Source: Alligator mississippiensis (taxonomy: Eukaryota; Chordata; Crocodylia; Alligatoridae). From it: 64,000 nt of DNA. Position numbers and translations under genes: made by a program. This document shows positions 21,701-35,030 of this stretch, piece after piece. The DNA lies in the NCBI RefSeq assembly GCF_030867095.1, contig NC_081824.1:239532719-239596718 (forward strand). Direction: 5' to 3'. The first letter of the stretch is position 1. The number at the start of each line of letters is the position of its first letter. Below the pieces are notes generated by a model. The model saw only the letters and a list, made by a program, of their open reading frames with translations. It had not been told where the DNA came from and did no database searches.

Positions 21701-24060
21701 TGAGTCACACTGAGGGTGAGTGAAGTATGGTAGGGTTAAATGTGTTTGTGCAAAAGTGGCTGATGCTGGGAAGGGCTGAAATTAGTGCAACTGATAATTC
21801 AAGAACACTTTGAAAAACAGACATCCAGAATGTACGTGCTTCTCCTGTGCTTTGCCCACAGTGTGGACACCAGCATTGTTGCAGCAGAGGAAAGTGATGG
21901 AGCTGTCCAGATGGGAACCAGGAGGGCTGTTTGGGAGCTCCAAGTGGATTTGTGTTGGTCAAGTTCACCCACCTTTGACCTCTGAATTTTGAAGGAGAAG
22001 GGTGGGGGGGATTGATGCCTGCAGAAATATGTACCTTATTGAATTGGCGATCTCCTGCAGTTAGGCCTGCTAAACTTTTCCTACAGAGAGGCAAATTACA
22101 CAGACTGAAATAGGGTTGCAGGCAATGGAACCATACAAGCAAATCTGGAAATTGTTTCTAAGACAGAAGAGTCTTCAAAAAGAGACAGGATTTCCAGCAA
22201 TGTCTGCCTTGCTTTTATACTCACTTCTAGCATTTTCATTCAAGATCACTCCATCTTCAGTGAGTGGAAAAAGGTGGGAATTCAGGAGACATTCCTCTCT
22301 GTGTTTGAGATCTCAAGGAAACTCCAAAGGGTTTCTCTTACAGGCAAGAGTCAAATAATTCCTTATAAACCATCGATCACTTATCCCTCCTCTCGCTTGG
22401 GGCTGAGCTTTTATATCAAATGTCTGCTTAGCTAGTCTCTCTGTCAGGCAGAGGTGTCCTGCCCTATCTAATCTGTCTTTACAGAAGACTTTTTTTTTTT
22501 TTTTTTTTAAGGAAGGAAAAGCTGAAAAGGGTTTTTCAAGCCTGGTACTTTCAGGAAAGAACATTTCTATTGTTTTAGGGCCTGATCCTAACATTTTTAT
22601 TTTATGTGAGTAATCTACATTCACAGAAGTCTTGTCTTCCTATTGAAAGCAACAGATTTCTTGCATGAATCAGCTTGCAGACAGGAGCCCTCAAGGACCA
22701 AGGTAATTCTTAAATTTATCTCTGCTGCCTGGTCTATGTTTCAAAACTTACACTAGTTTAAATAAATCTGTTTAAAATCAACCTAATGATCCTAGTTCAA
22801 ACTTGTGAGAGTGATGTATTAAAACTAGTTTAAATAGCTCTCAAACCAGTTTATGTTGCAAGCTGTATTTCTGTATGTGCAATTTAAACTGCTTCAGTGT
22901 ATATTAGGAGTTTGACCTGTTGTTACTAGATCAATTTTTGTGACATTGGTGGTATTTTTCTAAAATAGACAAACCTCAATGATAACTGTAATTTCTTAGA
23001 AGGGCTGGGTATATAAATGCCAAGTGATGAAAAGGTGGAATTTTGAGAGGCAAACTCTCACAATTTTTTAATAATACTGTTTTGTTTTTGCTTTTTTTTT
23101 GGTGCTGGGAAGGAGGCTCCATTTAAAACTAGGTAGCAAAAATACAGTGGAAAAAGACTTTGCCAGTCAGACAGTGGGGGGTAATTCCCAGCTTTCGCCT
23201 AATCTTTTTGTTGATATGCCTATGATAATGTCTTTTTCTTCTTTCCTCTAAAAAACTTTTCACTTTAGCTAAAAACAGTACAGCTCTGTCAGGAAAGACA
23301 GTGATTGAAGCCCTGGTGCAGAGAACTGCTGTTTGCGTGGCACAACATTTTAAAGGTTTTCATTATCTAGTACCTTCTCTCTGCCTATCTGTGCTGCTAC
23401 TAGTTATGCTTCCATCAAACTGGTTAACAACATTGAGGCGTTTTGAAATAAAAAGGGTAATGCAGACAAAGCCTTCAAGTCTTGATTTCACCATCTGAAA
23501 ACACAGACAATGAAACTATCCTCTCCTATCACAGAAGCATTTTCCATCCAAAGATTTCCATACACCGTATAAGTGCAACCTTATCATCTTCTCCTTGCAG
23601 GGATGGTTGCAAAGCACTTTTATGAAAATGGTTAAAGAAGAGTAGAGTGCTGTTGTAAAATTAAATTGAAATCTCACTGGAGAAAAGATTTTAATACTGT
23701 CACATGATCAGAAAAGCAAGGTCCAGTTAAATTTCACAGCAGTGTTCATACCAAGCAGAATCTTTTAACTGAATAGGTGGCAAATCTAGAAAATAATGAG
23801 CTACTAGGAAATCAAAAAACCAACAAAAGCATTTGTTAGGTGGTCAACTTCATGTAGTGTGTGCTAAGAAGAGCTGATGATTTGATGATATTGTGAAGAT
23901 TGTGAAAGGATTTTATGCAGAAAGCTTTTGGGACAGTGTAAAATTTAAGATTTGATATTTGTAGATGTAAAATTACAGCTGCCAGAGGGAGTCCAGACCC
24001 AGAAAATGCCTCAGGCCAACCATTACCAGTTCAAAAGAATGCTGGGTGGGAGGGGTCTGC
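21701..24060. other. Intron 1, mostly unassigned
   Basis: A T run of about 19 lies at 22490-22508. Positions 22735-22920 have repeated CTAGTTTAAAT and GTTTAAA words in both orientations, suggesting a worn TIR element. GGGCCTGATCCT at about 22580 is the start word of a common reptile repeat. Nothing else assigned. Confidence 0.4.
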
Positions 24061-24064
24061 CTGG

Positions 24065-24480
24065 GTAGAGCTGGGAAAAGAGCGCATTTCTCAGTTCCGT
24101 GGCCAAACTGAAAACTGAAGGGGAAAAAAATGAGTTTGGCTTGAACGAAAACAGATTATTTTTTTTTTCCAATTAAACAAAAAACATTGTTTCAGTTAAT
24201 TTGAAATGTTCTGTTGGATCCAAAACTAAATGTTTCACTTTTGGGGAGGGGGGATGGTGGAATTATTTAACCATTTAAAAAATATTTTTTCTTCTTAAAA
24301 CTTTTTTACATTGAAATCAATTTTAAAATGAAAAAAATAAAATGGCATTGCAAAAACATGGTAAAAATGTTCACTTTCAGAACATCTGAATGAAACATTT
24401 GGGAATTTCTGAAATTAAATTTCCATTTGGGAAATATCACAATGAAGTATTTTGACACTTGCAAAATCTTTCCCCCTACC
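24065..24480. mobile_element. Possible AT-rich non-autonomous DNA element
   Basis: Starts GTAGAGCTGGGAAAA, close to the TAGAGCTG-type ends of hAT elements elsewhere in the window. The interior has many GAAAC and TTTC words. No right end or target duplication identified, so weakly supported. Confidence 0.25.
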
Positions 24481-24709
24481 ATTTCTCCAGCAAAGCTGTT
24501 TGCCAGATTCAGCCTGCCTTTACAAACAGTTTTGGTCCTTATAGAACTCTGTTTTTCAGAAAATATACTATTTGTCAACCCCTCCCACCCCCACCACTCC
24601 CTGGCAAAACAAAAACAAAGCCCACAAAAATCAAGTTACTACATTTTAAGTGGGAACAGAATATATAATGTGCCTATAGAAATATGTCTAATCCACTCTT
24701 TCTCCTGAG

Positions 24710-25090
24710 TTGTCAAATCCAGTCCCTTTCTATTGCAAGCAGCCGCATGGTACAATCCTTTTAGAAACTAATCAACCTCCCACATTGTTCTATAGCCTCA
24801 TCCCTCTGATGGTTAGAAACTTTTTCTAATTTTCAGGCTATATTTATTCATGGCCAGTTTGCAACCATTTGTTCTTCTGCTAGTGTTTTCCTTTAGCTGA
24901 TACAATTCTTTTTGCTCCATGTCATTTACCCATCCTGAAGTATTTATAGATAGCAGTCATATCTCAGCCTTCATTTTGCTTGGCTCAGCAAGCCTTTTCC
25001 AGGCTCTCCCTTGCCCCTGGCATCCCTGTCAGATTTTTCTCCTCCTGTTCTGTTTGAATCCATCTTGGAATTAATTCTTCCTAGGGTTTA
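24710..25090 (-). mobile_element. Old CR1/L3-type LINE fragment
   Basis: GGTTAGAAACTTTTTCTAAT, TTTATTCATGGCCAGTTTG, CATTTGTTCTTCTGCTAG and TATTTATAGATAGCAGTCAT follow the antisense CR1/L3 order. Confidence 0.7.
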
Positions 25091-27015
25091 ATTTCATGTT
25101 GATCTCCAGTTTGTCTCTATTCCCACACTACTCTGCAGAATCCCTACCTTCCAAGATAAGCATCTAGAAAACATCTGTACATTTTCCAAACAGACATCTT
25201 CAGTGATTTCCACACCAGGAAGCTTGGGAAAAAATAGTGTTACCTCCCTTTACAATTTCTAAAGTGTCACTTACTGACTGGCAAGGAAACAACAGGAATT
25301 ATACCTTTTGCTTGCATCTGTCTGTGGATGTGTTCTTGGGTTGAAGCCTCCCTGCTCAGTATATGAGTTCAGTAGTACCTCATCCAGCCTCTGGGGCGCT
25401 ACATTCAAACTGGTACCGTGAATCCTGTATTTTAATTTAAATCCAGCAATGAATCAATTTAAGAAGTAAAACTAATATTGTTTGGACTGTTCTTAGACAG
25501 GGATGTCTAGAATAACATTACACTTAACTCTTATGAAAATGTTTTTCTCTCATAGATGCACATTGTCCTTCAGAGCCAGTTTGACAAGGTTGGATGTTTC
25601 TCAGTCCCACTCAGAGACCCTTTGATAAGATTAGAGATATTAATTGTTACATATCAAGGTGTTTCAGTTTGTTATCACCATGGCTTTTACAACCCATGTA
25701 TTGTATAACTTGGCGTCCAAATATTTCTAATGATGTCTTTTTGTCTCCGCATCTTTGAGCTTCACATATAGGTTGGATATGCATTATATATTGTTTCTGT
25801 TTTAGCTTGCCCTCGTTACTTGTATAACTTAATTAGAGTTAGAGTTAGGGTTAGAGAAGTGTAGGAAATAAAATGACCAGGACCTGCTCATGCTCTCATA
25901 GATCTTAACAGCAGCAGGCTTTCTGGCTCCTGTGAGAGCTGGTTCTAGCCCAGGGATTCTACTGGATGTCACTGCCTTAACTATAGTAAATCTCTGTGGG
26001 ATAATTGAGAATGAAACCACTATAAATAGGTAACATTTCCTCTAGCAAATGTATACATTTAATTTGAAATTGTTCCTTTATACTCTTCTTAAGTAACATT
26101 TAAAAACCTGAAATTAAATAATCAAATTGTATTCTCTATCAAGTTGCAGAATAGGATAAACCTAAAGTTGCAAGGAAACCTTGTTTTACTTGTTAGTTTC
26201 TATATTAGGGCCTGATCCTGCAAGGTGCTGCCCATTTCTTACATTTCTGAGTTGGTGCTGACCTTTTAACTTTCAGCTTCTGTGGCCTGATTGTCAGTGA
26301 TGCCAACCACCCAAAACTCCACCTAAGTTCATATCTACTCACTTAGACAGTCATCTTGAGACCTCAGCTATTCTAGTCAGACAGCCAGTGTTAGGAAGTA
26401 GTTTCCCCATTCATACTTCATACAGGACAACAGGGCTTTCAGAGCTGGTGTTTTTGAAGTATGAAGGTGGATTGCACCTGGAAAGCTATGAATCTGTGTG
26501 TTTAAGGGGTGTGGAAAATCTTGGGAACACATAATACAGCACATGACCCAGAATGCCTAATGGTTTTTATTTTACACTAAAATTTTAAAACATAAAATAT
26601 TAATTTTGTTAGGATTTTTGGGTTTCCTGTACCAGACTCCTTGGAGCAAGTAAAAATGTCTACTATCACCACCAAGCAGCTCCAGCAGTCTCCCTCTGCC
26701 CCACGGCACCTCAGATGCATTCATTTCACAGCAGCCGTCTGCTACCTGCACAAGACTGTACCATTATAGTTCTGTCAGGCCTGCGCTTGTCACATTTTGA
26801 CTGGGTGGCAGAGGTTACATTACCCTCTCAGAGACTCCACAGATTGATCCTTGAACAATAATTTTGTTTACTCCCAGACTCAGAAAAATGCTCAGAATGA
26901 GTTGCTGGGGAGAGGTTGTGATAATGTGTAGTAACAGAAATGTTGTAGAAAATGGTGTTGATGACTTTAGGAAAATACAATTATAGGATATATTTGTAAG
27001 AACATCCTCTATTCT
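25091..27015. other. Intron 1, mostly unassigned
   Basis: A short run of GTTAGAG/GTTAGGG units lies at 25836-25856, too short to be telomeric. GGGCCTGATCCTGCAAGGTG at 26209 opens a worn copy of a common reptile repeat, to about 26330. No gene. Confidence 0.45.
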
Positions 27016-27323
27016 GGGTGTATCTATATATGCACCGGACTGCACAGTTGTTACTATGCAGTCATTTAGTACTTGCTTAAGCTGCATAGTAAACCAGCTT
27101 TACTGTGCAGCCCAGTTTTGCACAGTCCTTACTGGACACTACATGACTGCACAGTAACTGGCCTTACTGCGCAGTCCTGATGGTGCACGGCTCTTATTAG
27201 CAGCTGCTGTGCAGCAGTTTCCATGTCATGCTTCATGCCTGCCAATGCTACATCACCATAGCAATGAGCTACCGCAACGTAGTTTGTCACTGTGGCCACC
27301 TAGCATATTGTGTAGACCTGCCC
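27016..27323. mobile_element. Short MITE related to family P
   Basis: Left end GGGTGTATCTATATATGC and right end (reverse complement GGGCAGGTCTACACAATATG) form imperfect TIRs. The interior repeats ACTGCACAGT-like words, as in copy B. Flanks TCT/ACT. 308 bp. Confidence 0.6.
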
Positions 27324-27799
27324 ACTATTTCCTAAAGTGAAGAACCAGTTGTGCTGTGGTTACTCTGCTGAGGTGGTTTAGGCCTATTGACTGATTAGCA
27401 GGAAAAAGTGTGGGGGTGTTATTCATGGTAATTTAAAGGGTAAGTCACTTCAGAACATGAACACAGGCTAAATAAAATACATAGAGGACACAACAGCAAA
27501 TGACCTGATATAAGCATGACCTTTCACGAAACTAATCCACCTCAAAGAGGATTTGGGTGCTGGTAGTCCCATCTCTGCTTTCATCAGAATTAAGTCTTCC
27601 TCTGAGGAGGTATTCAGCAATAGCAGCTAGGCTGGGGCTCCATTGGCTTGCTGTTGATTGCTGGAGTTGTTGTTTGCTGCTATGACTCAACAGGCTCATG
27701 TTTTTTTCTCAATTTTTTCTTTCACCATGACAAATAACCAACTTTAATCATAAGACAATAGATTCTTTTGTCATTAACATTTGGGGATGTTTATTATGC

Positions 27800-27935
27800 T
27801 TGGATTGTAAGCTGTTTTGTCAAGGGAACTTTTTTGTATTCTCTGTTTATGCACTGCCTAGTAGTAGTTGGGTCTTCGATTAGGGCATGTAGGCAGTATG
27901 ACAACAACAGCACCAGAGGTGGAGTTGATTAGCCA
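27800..27935 (+). mobile_element. L2-type LINE 3' end relic
   Basis: GGATTGTAAGCTGTTTTGTC, TGTATTCTCTGTTTATGCAC and TGCCTAGTAGTAGTTGGGTC resemble the L2 3' UTR (TGTAAGCTCTTTGGGGCAGG...GCACCTAG). Confidence 0.6.
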
Positions 27936-27949
27936 TTTTTCTGAGAACC

Positions 27950-28090
27950 TAAGTACCATACTAATTCAGACCAGTGGTCCTTCCAGCCCAGTATCCTGTC
28001 TTTACCAGTGACAGACAGAGAGCATGAAACTGGATATATTATTCATTACCCTCTCCAGTATCCATCATTATTGGTTTGGAGGTGCCAAAG
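27950..28090 (+). mobile_element. Amniote interspersed repeat relic
   Basis: Words TACTAATTCAGACCAGTGG, TCCTTCCAGCCCAGTATCCT and GTCTTTACCAGTGACAGACA match a repeat common in turtles and crocodilians (TACTGGGTCAGACCAAAGG...). I cannot assign the family name with confidence. Confidence 0.45.
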
Positions 28091-30310
28091 GAAACATCTC
28101 CAAACATTTTGTTCACAGCTATTAATAGACAGGTATATCATAACTTTTATTAAACATCGGCTAATTTGACCATGTGTATATATGTAGTTCTGGTTCTCCT
28201 AGTCCTTCTTGTCTTCAAGGGCAGGCTTTATTCTGAAATGAAATGTGGATGATGACAATGGAGAAAAGAAATATAACCTGAGATCTGTAGGCACCAGGGT
28301 ACAAATTGGTACAAAAAGGAGCATAAAACAGGCTGTTTACTCTTTTTCCTGTTTATATTTGATGGATTCCTTTCAACACATGTTAAATTGTAATCTCTGT
28401 GAATGGGTTTTAGAAATGACATCAACCCTTCGTTTTTTTCAGTTCAATAATCCTAGCTTCCTTCCTGACCTCTTCTGAAAAGAGACTAAATGGTCTTGAA
28501 TCAGAAACATGGCAAGTCTGTTTCTCTCTAGTCGCAAGTTGGTGGCACTTAATGATCAGTAAGAAGACACTGTTATAATTATTAGTCTAATAGAGGACAC
28601 AGGGACAGAAAAGCTTAATGCTGTGGAAACTGCTTAAAGAGAGTGGGAAAATAGTGAAATTACAGTTACAGTGAAATAGAATGCAAGTCCCACATTGTTT
28701 CAGTTTATTTTAGATTAAGCCTACCTTTTTATTCTGAAAACGGCTTCATACTTTATCTGACATACCAGAAGAAATCGTTAAAGTAAAGTTTGCCACACAT
28801 AAATTAATAGGAAAAAAGGGCTTTTTGTCTGCTCGTATGCAGAGCACTGTTGATGCAAGAAAGCTTAGGTCACAGAGGCATGTCAAACCTTTCTGTCTAT
28901 GTTACACTTTGAAACTGATCAGTACAACATTTGAAGTCAGATTAAAAAACAAGGGAGTCCACTTTCAGGATCATCAGATCCAAATGTTTCCTGATTTAAT
29001 AAGGGACACACAGGCAAAAGAAGACAGAGATTTAGTCTCTTAAGGAAATTTTTTGCACAGATCAGAGCTACCACAGCTTTATTTCTCCAACTAAATGCCA
29101 AGATGTGGTAAAAGAGAAATGACAGTTACAGTTTTATGAGGAAGCAAGAAAATCTTTCACCTTAAAAATTATGGTTTCTTTTGCATCTGTACAGCATATT
29201 CCTTTAGACAAATTCAGGGATAGATTCTGGACACTGCTCAGCACTCTGGCCATTCTAGAGTACCTAAATATATTCTTAACACTGCAGTTAATAGGAGTAT
29301 TCCCATGCTTAAATTAAGCATGCATTTAAATAAATTACTGTGGTAGGCCAAAGTGCTCAGCAGCTTGCAAGACTGAACCATTAGCCTCCAACAGCTTTCT
29401 TCCATCCCTTGTTCTGAGTGAACAGTGACAACTGGGATTTGCTTTACATGGAAGCCACACCCTTTGTTCTTGTCAGCTCAGCAGTGATAACTCTACAATA
29501 TCAGCCAGTTAAGGCTCTTTTCTCATGTAATGATCTTTAGGACCTTTTTATAATATTTGTGTACAATTTACTTTGAGTAAGTGATGCAATCTAGGCTATG
29601 ACATCACCCATCCCTACTCATTTTCAATTCCTGTAGGCTGTTATGTGGATAGATACTGCATATTAACTGTGGTAGGACTGGTAGATGGAGATACAAGTGT
29701 CCTGGCAGCAAGAGGTTTCCAGGAGGTTTAAAGGTGGATAACTAAAATCACTGTGGAATTCAGACACCTGCTTGGGGGCATGGGTCGGAGAGAATTACTT
29801 TAGATTTTTAAAGGTAGGAACATTGATCTGTTCCTCCATTTGACTGCATCTACACTAGGTATCTGATGCTCATGAGGTTTTTAAAAGGTGCCTGTTTAAA
29901 AGTCATGAGATGTGAGGAAAATCGTCCAAATCTTTGCTTAGAGCCCCTCTGCAGCTCCTCATTTTCCATTTATCTTATAGATTTGTTTCTCTGACAGCCA
30001 GACCTTCCCCCAAGGCAATGGGGGGGGGGGTCCCTCTAAAAAGGGCAATTCAAAAAATCCCTAGTGTTAAACAGAAGTGCAAAAAACTTTTTAATGAAAG
30101 ACAGATTGCGAGCGCTTGCCTGAGATTATCACTCTACTAAACTGAAGCAGAGCAGAAAAAATTCCTGCAGTATTTGCATCCACTGAGTGAAGCTGAGAGA
30201 AAAGATTGATGGAAAGTTGTTGAATAACATGGGAGCAAATAGCCGGGAGGGAAAGAAATCCGGACCTTCAGCCATTGAGTCTTTTAGCAAAACAAAATAA
30301 TAGTCTACTA
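28091..30310. other. Intron 1, nothing recognised
   Basis: Ordinary intronic sequence. A G run lies at about 30020-30029. Confidence 0.5.
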
Positions 30311-30642
30311 CAATGGTTCTCAATCACTTTAGATTTGAGGCACCCCTTAATATACTCAGGGCATCCCTCATAAAATGCCAGCTCTTAGTTTTCATGTTTT
30401 TGACTACAGAAAAATAATAGAACAGTACTTTCCTTGCAAAGAACTCAGAAAGACTACAATAAGTCAGAATGTTTTTAATGCTGCAGATTCATATTTGAAA
30501 TCTCTGGGTTTATTTTGTGAATCACATTTGCACACCAAACAGTGATTCTTTTGATACCTTTGAATGGCACTCCGTGGTACTCCTGAAGGATTTCAAGGCA
30601 CCACAAGGTGCTGTGACACCCTAGTTGAATAAAAGACACCTG
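30311..30642 (-). mobile_element. hAT-like non-autonomous element H1, copy 1
   Basis: Left end CAATGGTTCTCAATCAC and right end (reverse complement CAGGTGTCTTTTATTCAAC) are diverged TIRs. The flanks GTCTACTA/GTCAAGTA agree at 6 of 8 positions. The interior matches the element at 62174-62442 in reverse orientation (shared words for AGGTGCTGTG, AAATCTCTGGG and GACTACAGAAAAATAATAG). Confidence 0.65.
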
Positions 30643-30884
30643 GTCAAGTAAAAGCCTATCCAAACACTCTAGTTTAATGTTGAGTTGCATCACGACCTCA
30701 GTTTCTAAAGGAACACTGTCAATTTGAACTTGTTTAAACTAATTTTCAAATCTTCTAGTTTCTAACAGAATCTTCTTTAAATAACATGGCTTGCATTTAA
30801 AACCACATTAAATATTTTTTGTAAGAGCTTTTTTTGCTCCCCTGTTCCTGTTTATATTTTTGTTAGCCAGCTTCCCTGATTTCA

Positions 30885-31000
30885 TAATAAGGCCCAATTC
30901 TGCAAACACTCCAACATGTCCCTGGCTTTCCTGCCATGACTAGTTCCACTGAAATTGCTCCTGGCATGCAGAAGTTTTTGGAAGATCAGGACCAAACTGT
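30885..31000. mobile_element. Worn palindromic reptile repeat
   Basis: AGGCCCAATTCTGCAAACAC ... TGGAAGATCAGGACC has the imperfect inverted ends of the GGCCCAATTCTGCAAACAC-type MITE of amniotes. Confidence 0.4.
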
Positions 31001-31429
31001 GCAAGGGAAACTGAAACTTTTTCTGTCTGAAGTGCTGTCAGAGGCACAAAGGAATCACATGGGGAACATAGATTCAAATAATTTTCTGTGACCCCTCAGT
31101 TGCAGAAATCTTAGAGGCTACTTACAGCTCTAGCAAAAACAGAAATTTCAGAGATGTGTGATTTTTCATGTTGAGAGCAACACTTTACACAAAACTCCCT
31201 GTGGCAGGGGACAGGAAGTATGATTTGATATGTATTTGAGTTGGGGGGCAAGAAGGAGAATTGGATTATTTTTCAATTTTAACATTTTCTTACCTTTTTA
31301 AGGCCAAACTGTTTATCTTTTTTGGGGCAGCTTTGAAGTTTATTTCACCTGCTTCACAATTTCTCTTTGCATATTCAGTATTTCTGATTATGGAGCCCAG
31401 GAGAGTCTCAGAGATGCCAATGTTAGAGC

Positions 31430-31582
31430 GTGGTAGAGGTGATATCTTTTATTAGACCAACTACATTTTGCAAAAAAAATTAAAAAATACAAAAATAAAT
31501 ATTTAATTGCAAGCTTTTTTGCAATCCCGCCCCTCCCTCCTCCAAATCTAATTGTTCTAATAAAAGATATCACCTCTACCAC
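31430..31582. repeat. Perfect 27-bp inverted repeat with 99-bp loop
   Basis: Arms 31430-31456 and 31556-31582 are exact reverse complements built around GGTGATATCTTTTATTAGA. The loop is A/T-rich with a C-rich patch. The words GTCTAATAAAAGATATCACC and, after the right arm, GGCTACAACC (about 31618) are typical of a reptile SINE tail, so this may be two oppositely oriented SINE ends. Confidence 0.75.
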
Positions 31583-33109
31583 AAGTCTTGATACTTTTTT
31601 GCCTCTAAACCAATATGGCTACAACCTTGATACCTGGCAGTGCTACTGTGCGTCTTTTGTGGTGATACAGGCTAACAGGGAGATAAACCCATCCTCATTC
31701 AGGTAGATAGTCCCATTTTGGGCAACAAGACTATTGGCTGGATAATACGTTTGGTAAAATGTACAATTCCTATGTGCTCAAGTCCTTTTGGAAGTTGAAA
31801 CCTAGGTTCCTAAATCACGTAGATGCTTTAGAAAATGTTACACCTGGTCTAGAACAAGATTTAAAGTGTGACATTAGTACATGCTAACATTTAAATAGTC
31901 TGGTCTGGACAAGACAGAGACTGTCTTTAGCATGTGCTGAACTAGCAAGGTCAACACTGGGAACCCCCACTGTAAGACCTACTACTGACAAGGCTGGTGA
32001 GCATAACAGGGAGAGGCCCAAAATAACAAAGTCAGAATAATTTGGGGATTGAAAAGTATTTGGTGTAAAGGTTGTTTTATTTCCGAGTATCTATCTGAGC
32101 CAAAAAGAAGGGAAGGGGGTCTGCTCTCCCCTATTTTTTTGGATTTTGATTGCTGGAAATGTATGAAGGAGACAAGCAATCATTGTTTCCAGGTCCCAGT
32201 CCTCTTTTCCTACACAATAGTTCAGCTATTTGATTCTGAGTGCCATTTGCACAGCACAGGGAAAAATGTCAGTACTTTGATCTTTAACACATGTGGGAAA
32301 AGCAGCTAGAGAGCAATGCATTGAAAGATTGTACTAGCATTTTACACTCTGAAGGCCTGTTTTTGCATTTTTCCCCACTCTCCGAATTCTTATTGACCCT
32401 TAAAAAACATTTTGATAATAGAAAAAAGTATGGTACAGATAGTGAAACTGTCCTTACTTTTTTATATCCAAAGGCATGTTTCAAACCCTTTTTATTTTTA
32501 GAAGAGAGGTACAGTATGAACTCAGTGTAGCTGGGGAGAGCGTTCTATTCCACTATTATCAACGCTATTCTAATATTGCTTTTATAGTTTTTGAAATGTG
32601 AGCCAAGTTCAGGAAAATGAAACCAATTGCACCTCTGTCTGTAGCCCAGCCATGTGTCTTTCTATTCTGATGTATCCATCTTCTGCGCTTTTGGCTCCCA
32701 GCTGTTCTTTCATACCATCACCCTCACAGGGATGCTCCATCCCATAGTGGAAAGAATTGGTATTGATTTTCATAAAGTGAAATTTACCCTCCTTTCCTAC
32801 AATATTTGATGAGCAATAACAGCATTCAGAGGACCATCATTAGCCCCGTGTTAGTGCCCACTGATATGAATAGAGAGTTATTCACAACCCAAAGCTATTG
32901 TTCCAGACTCTGCAAACTAAGGTCTGAAGTACACTCTTTGCAACCAGAACAGTAAGAGTATGACATTTTTTAACAAAAGCTAAGACTTTGAGAAATAGTT
33001 GCAAAGTCTCCTACCCCCATCTCATCTTTATTACCCTTTATCTAAGGATTTATGCTCTACACGTTGGAAAGCACCGTTTTAAGGGATATGGCAACTTCTT
33101 AATCATGAG
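31583..33109. other. Intron 1, nothing recognised
   Basis: After the SINE-like tail (to about 31690), ordinary intron sequence. Confidence 0.5.
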
Positions 33110-33340
33110 AGCAAGGGAATTTGAATCAGGAGACCTGTCATCTGTTCCAGGCTCTGCTATTCGTTTTGTGACTTTAAGCAGTTACTAATGCCAGATTTTC
33201 AGGGTCTAGTAGTTCTGTGTGCTGCTGCACTTGTGAGATGGACAGTTTTTTGTGGCTTTGTTTTCCAATCTATAAAATGGGAGATGATAATACTGTATCA
33301 TTGACAACATAAAATACATTAAGCTTCTCACATGAAAAGC
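33110..33340 (+). mobile_element. MIR SINE relic with internal insertion
   Basis: TCAGGAGACCTGTCATCTG, CCAGGCTCTGCTATTC and, after an insertion of about 50 bases, TTTTCCAATCTATAAAATGG plus GAGATGATAATACTG follow the MIR order. Confidence 0.6.
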
Positions 33341-34511
33341 ACCTCCTAAAGGGCAGCTATAACTCTTAATAACAGATGTATAAAGTCAAAATATTTTAAA
33401 ATAAAAAAGAAAGCATTAAATACCCCTGTATTTCATGGTCATCACTTTATTTATGTCCCTGTGATTTGTGAGGGCAATGACATTTAAATCATCAGGCATG
33501 TGAATGATATAATAATATCCTTTTCAATTGTTTTTTATAAGTTGTTTTTGGAACATTTTTATGAGGACATTCTCTGCCTGGCCCCTTCCCTCTCCCCCAA
33601 TCATTTTCTAATCCAGAAAAAAATATTTAAATCCACTTGGTGTATGTTAATATTTTTCCTATAACAATTATTAGAGGATTAACTTGTTGCAGCATTTTTA
33701 ATTGATTTAACATAAATAGCTAGATCCTTCAAGTGAAGTTGTCCCTGCTATGGAAACCTTTCTTTATACCCTGGTTACCACATAAGATTTATTTAAATCC
33801 TATAGTAATGGTTTTTAATGCCTATTGGCTCATGTGGAACATTGGGAAAACATTTTACACAGAATACACACACACAGATGCGCATATGCACACTTCAGCC
33901 TTTCAGCCTTGTCTGAACAATTCTGAATCATCATACACAACAGCAGCCACATCCTTCCATGAATAAAGGAGAAGATGGTATTACTCATTGACTTGAACCA
34001 GATTTCTTTTGTGCCATGGGAGTTTGGGAGATGCAAAGAATGCAGGATCTGGCTCTGTATTGTACTTTTATAGATAAAATGTTTGTCCTCTTTCTCCTGT
34101 CCTCTGGCAGACAAGCACTTAGATGTAAAGAGAATGCAACAATACAAATCAATACCATAGAGCCAACAGAAGAAATGTATGGGGGCTCAATTAAAATCTA
34201 AACAGAAACTAAACTACTAGTCATAGTATTATGTACCCACAGTAAATTATTAATGGTACAGTTGTGCTGACTTTGAGCCCAGCCCTGCACTGACTATAAG
34301 AATAGCCCATAAAGTTGATACAAGCAAGATTGGGTCCTTGTGTTGGATAGTATCTCACCACATATGGAAGGTGGAATGAATTCACAGCAAGGCGGCTGCC
34401 AGCACTGCCTTCTGGCACATTTTAGTATGTTTTATTTATACAGCTTCATAGTCAGTAGGTGCATCTATACCAGACACTAACTGTGCAGCAGCTGAATAAT
34501 ACTGCTAAATA
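33341..34511. other. Intron 1, mostly unassigned
   Basis: AT-rich, no gene. GGTGCATCTATACCAG at 34459 is a possible left end of a P-type MITE. Confidence 0.45.
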
Positions 34512-34735
34512 ATAGAGCTGGGTGAAACAGCAGTGTTTTGTTTCGACGTTTTGATGGAACAGTGTTCCATTTTGAATTTTGTTTTGATTTGAAACAGATG
34601 TTCCATTCCGTTCCATCGAAACAGGGTTGAAACAGTGATGTTTCAACGTTTTGCCCATAGGATATAATGGGGAAAGTCAAAACAGCTTATAAATTTGTCA
34701 TTTCTGGCCTGATTTGGATGAGACTTGCAGAAACT
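34512..34735 (+). mobile_element. Left part of a hAT-like element (GAAAC-rich)
   Basis: Starts TAGAGCTGGGTGAAACAGC and is dense in GTTTCGA, GTTTTGATGG and GAAACAG words, like the ends of the complete element at 41469-42289. No matching right end found; the interior is replaced or rearranged by the adjoining foldback. Confidence 0.45.
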
Positions 34736-34933
34736 GTAGCCCCTTCTGGGGGCATGAAGCCTGCCAAGTTTCAAGGAGGTAGGTGCAGAGGGTTCAGGGA
34801 AACTGCACCCCAAAGTCTTGAAAGCAAAACTCATGTCACGTGTATGTGTTAAGCCACAGTGGGGTCAAAACTGCAGGGATGGTAGCCCCTGTTGAGGCCA
34901 CAAAGTCTGCCAAGTTTCAAGGAGATAGGTACA

Positions 34934-35030
34934 GACCACAGTATGAACATGAGCCGGCAGTGCGATGCTGTAGCCAGCAGGGCCAACAATACCCTGGTAT
35001 GCACCAACTGATGCATCTCCAGCAAAACCA
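34934..35030 (+). mobile_element. Inverted partial copy of the same CR1
   Basis: Plus-strand reading NMSRQCDAVA (from about 34947) matches the CR1 segment before VRPQLEYC in the opposite-strand element. It stops abruptly at 35030, where the minus CR1 3' end begins. Confidence 0.85.

Noticed and set aside
25836..25856. Interstitial telomere repeat
   Set aside because: Only about three imperfect GTTAGRG units.
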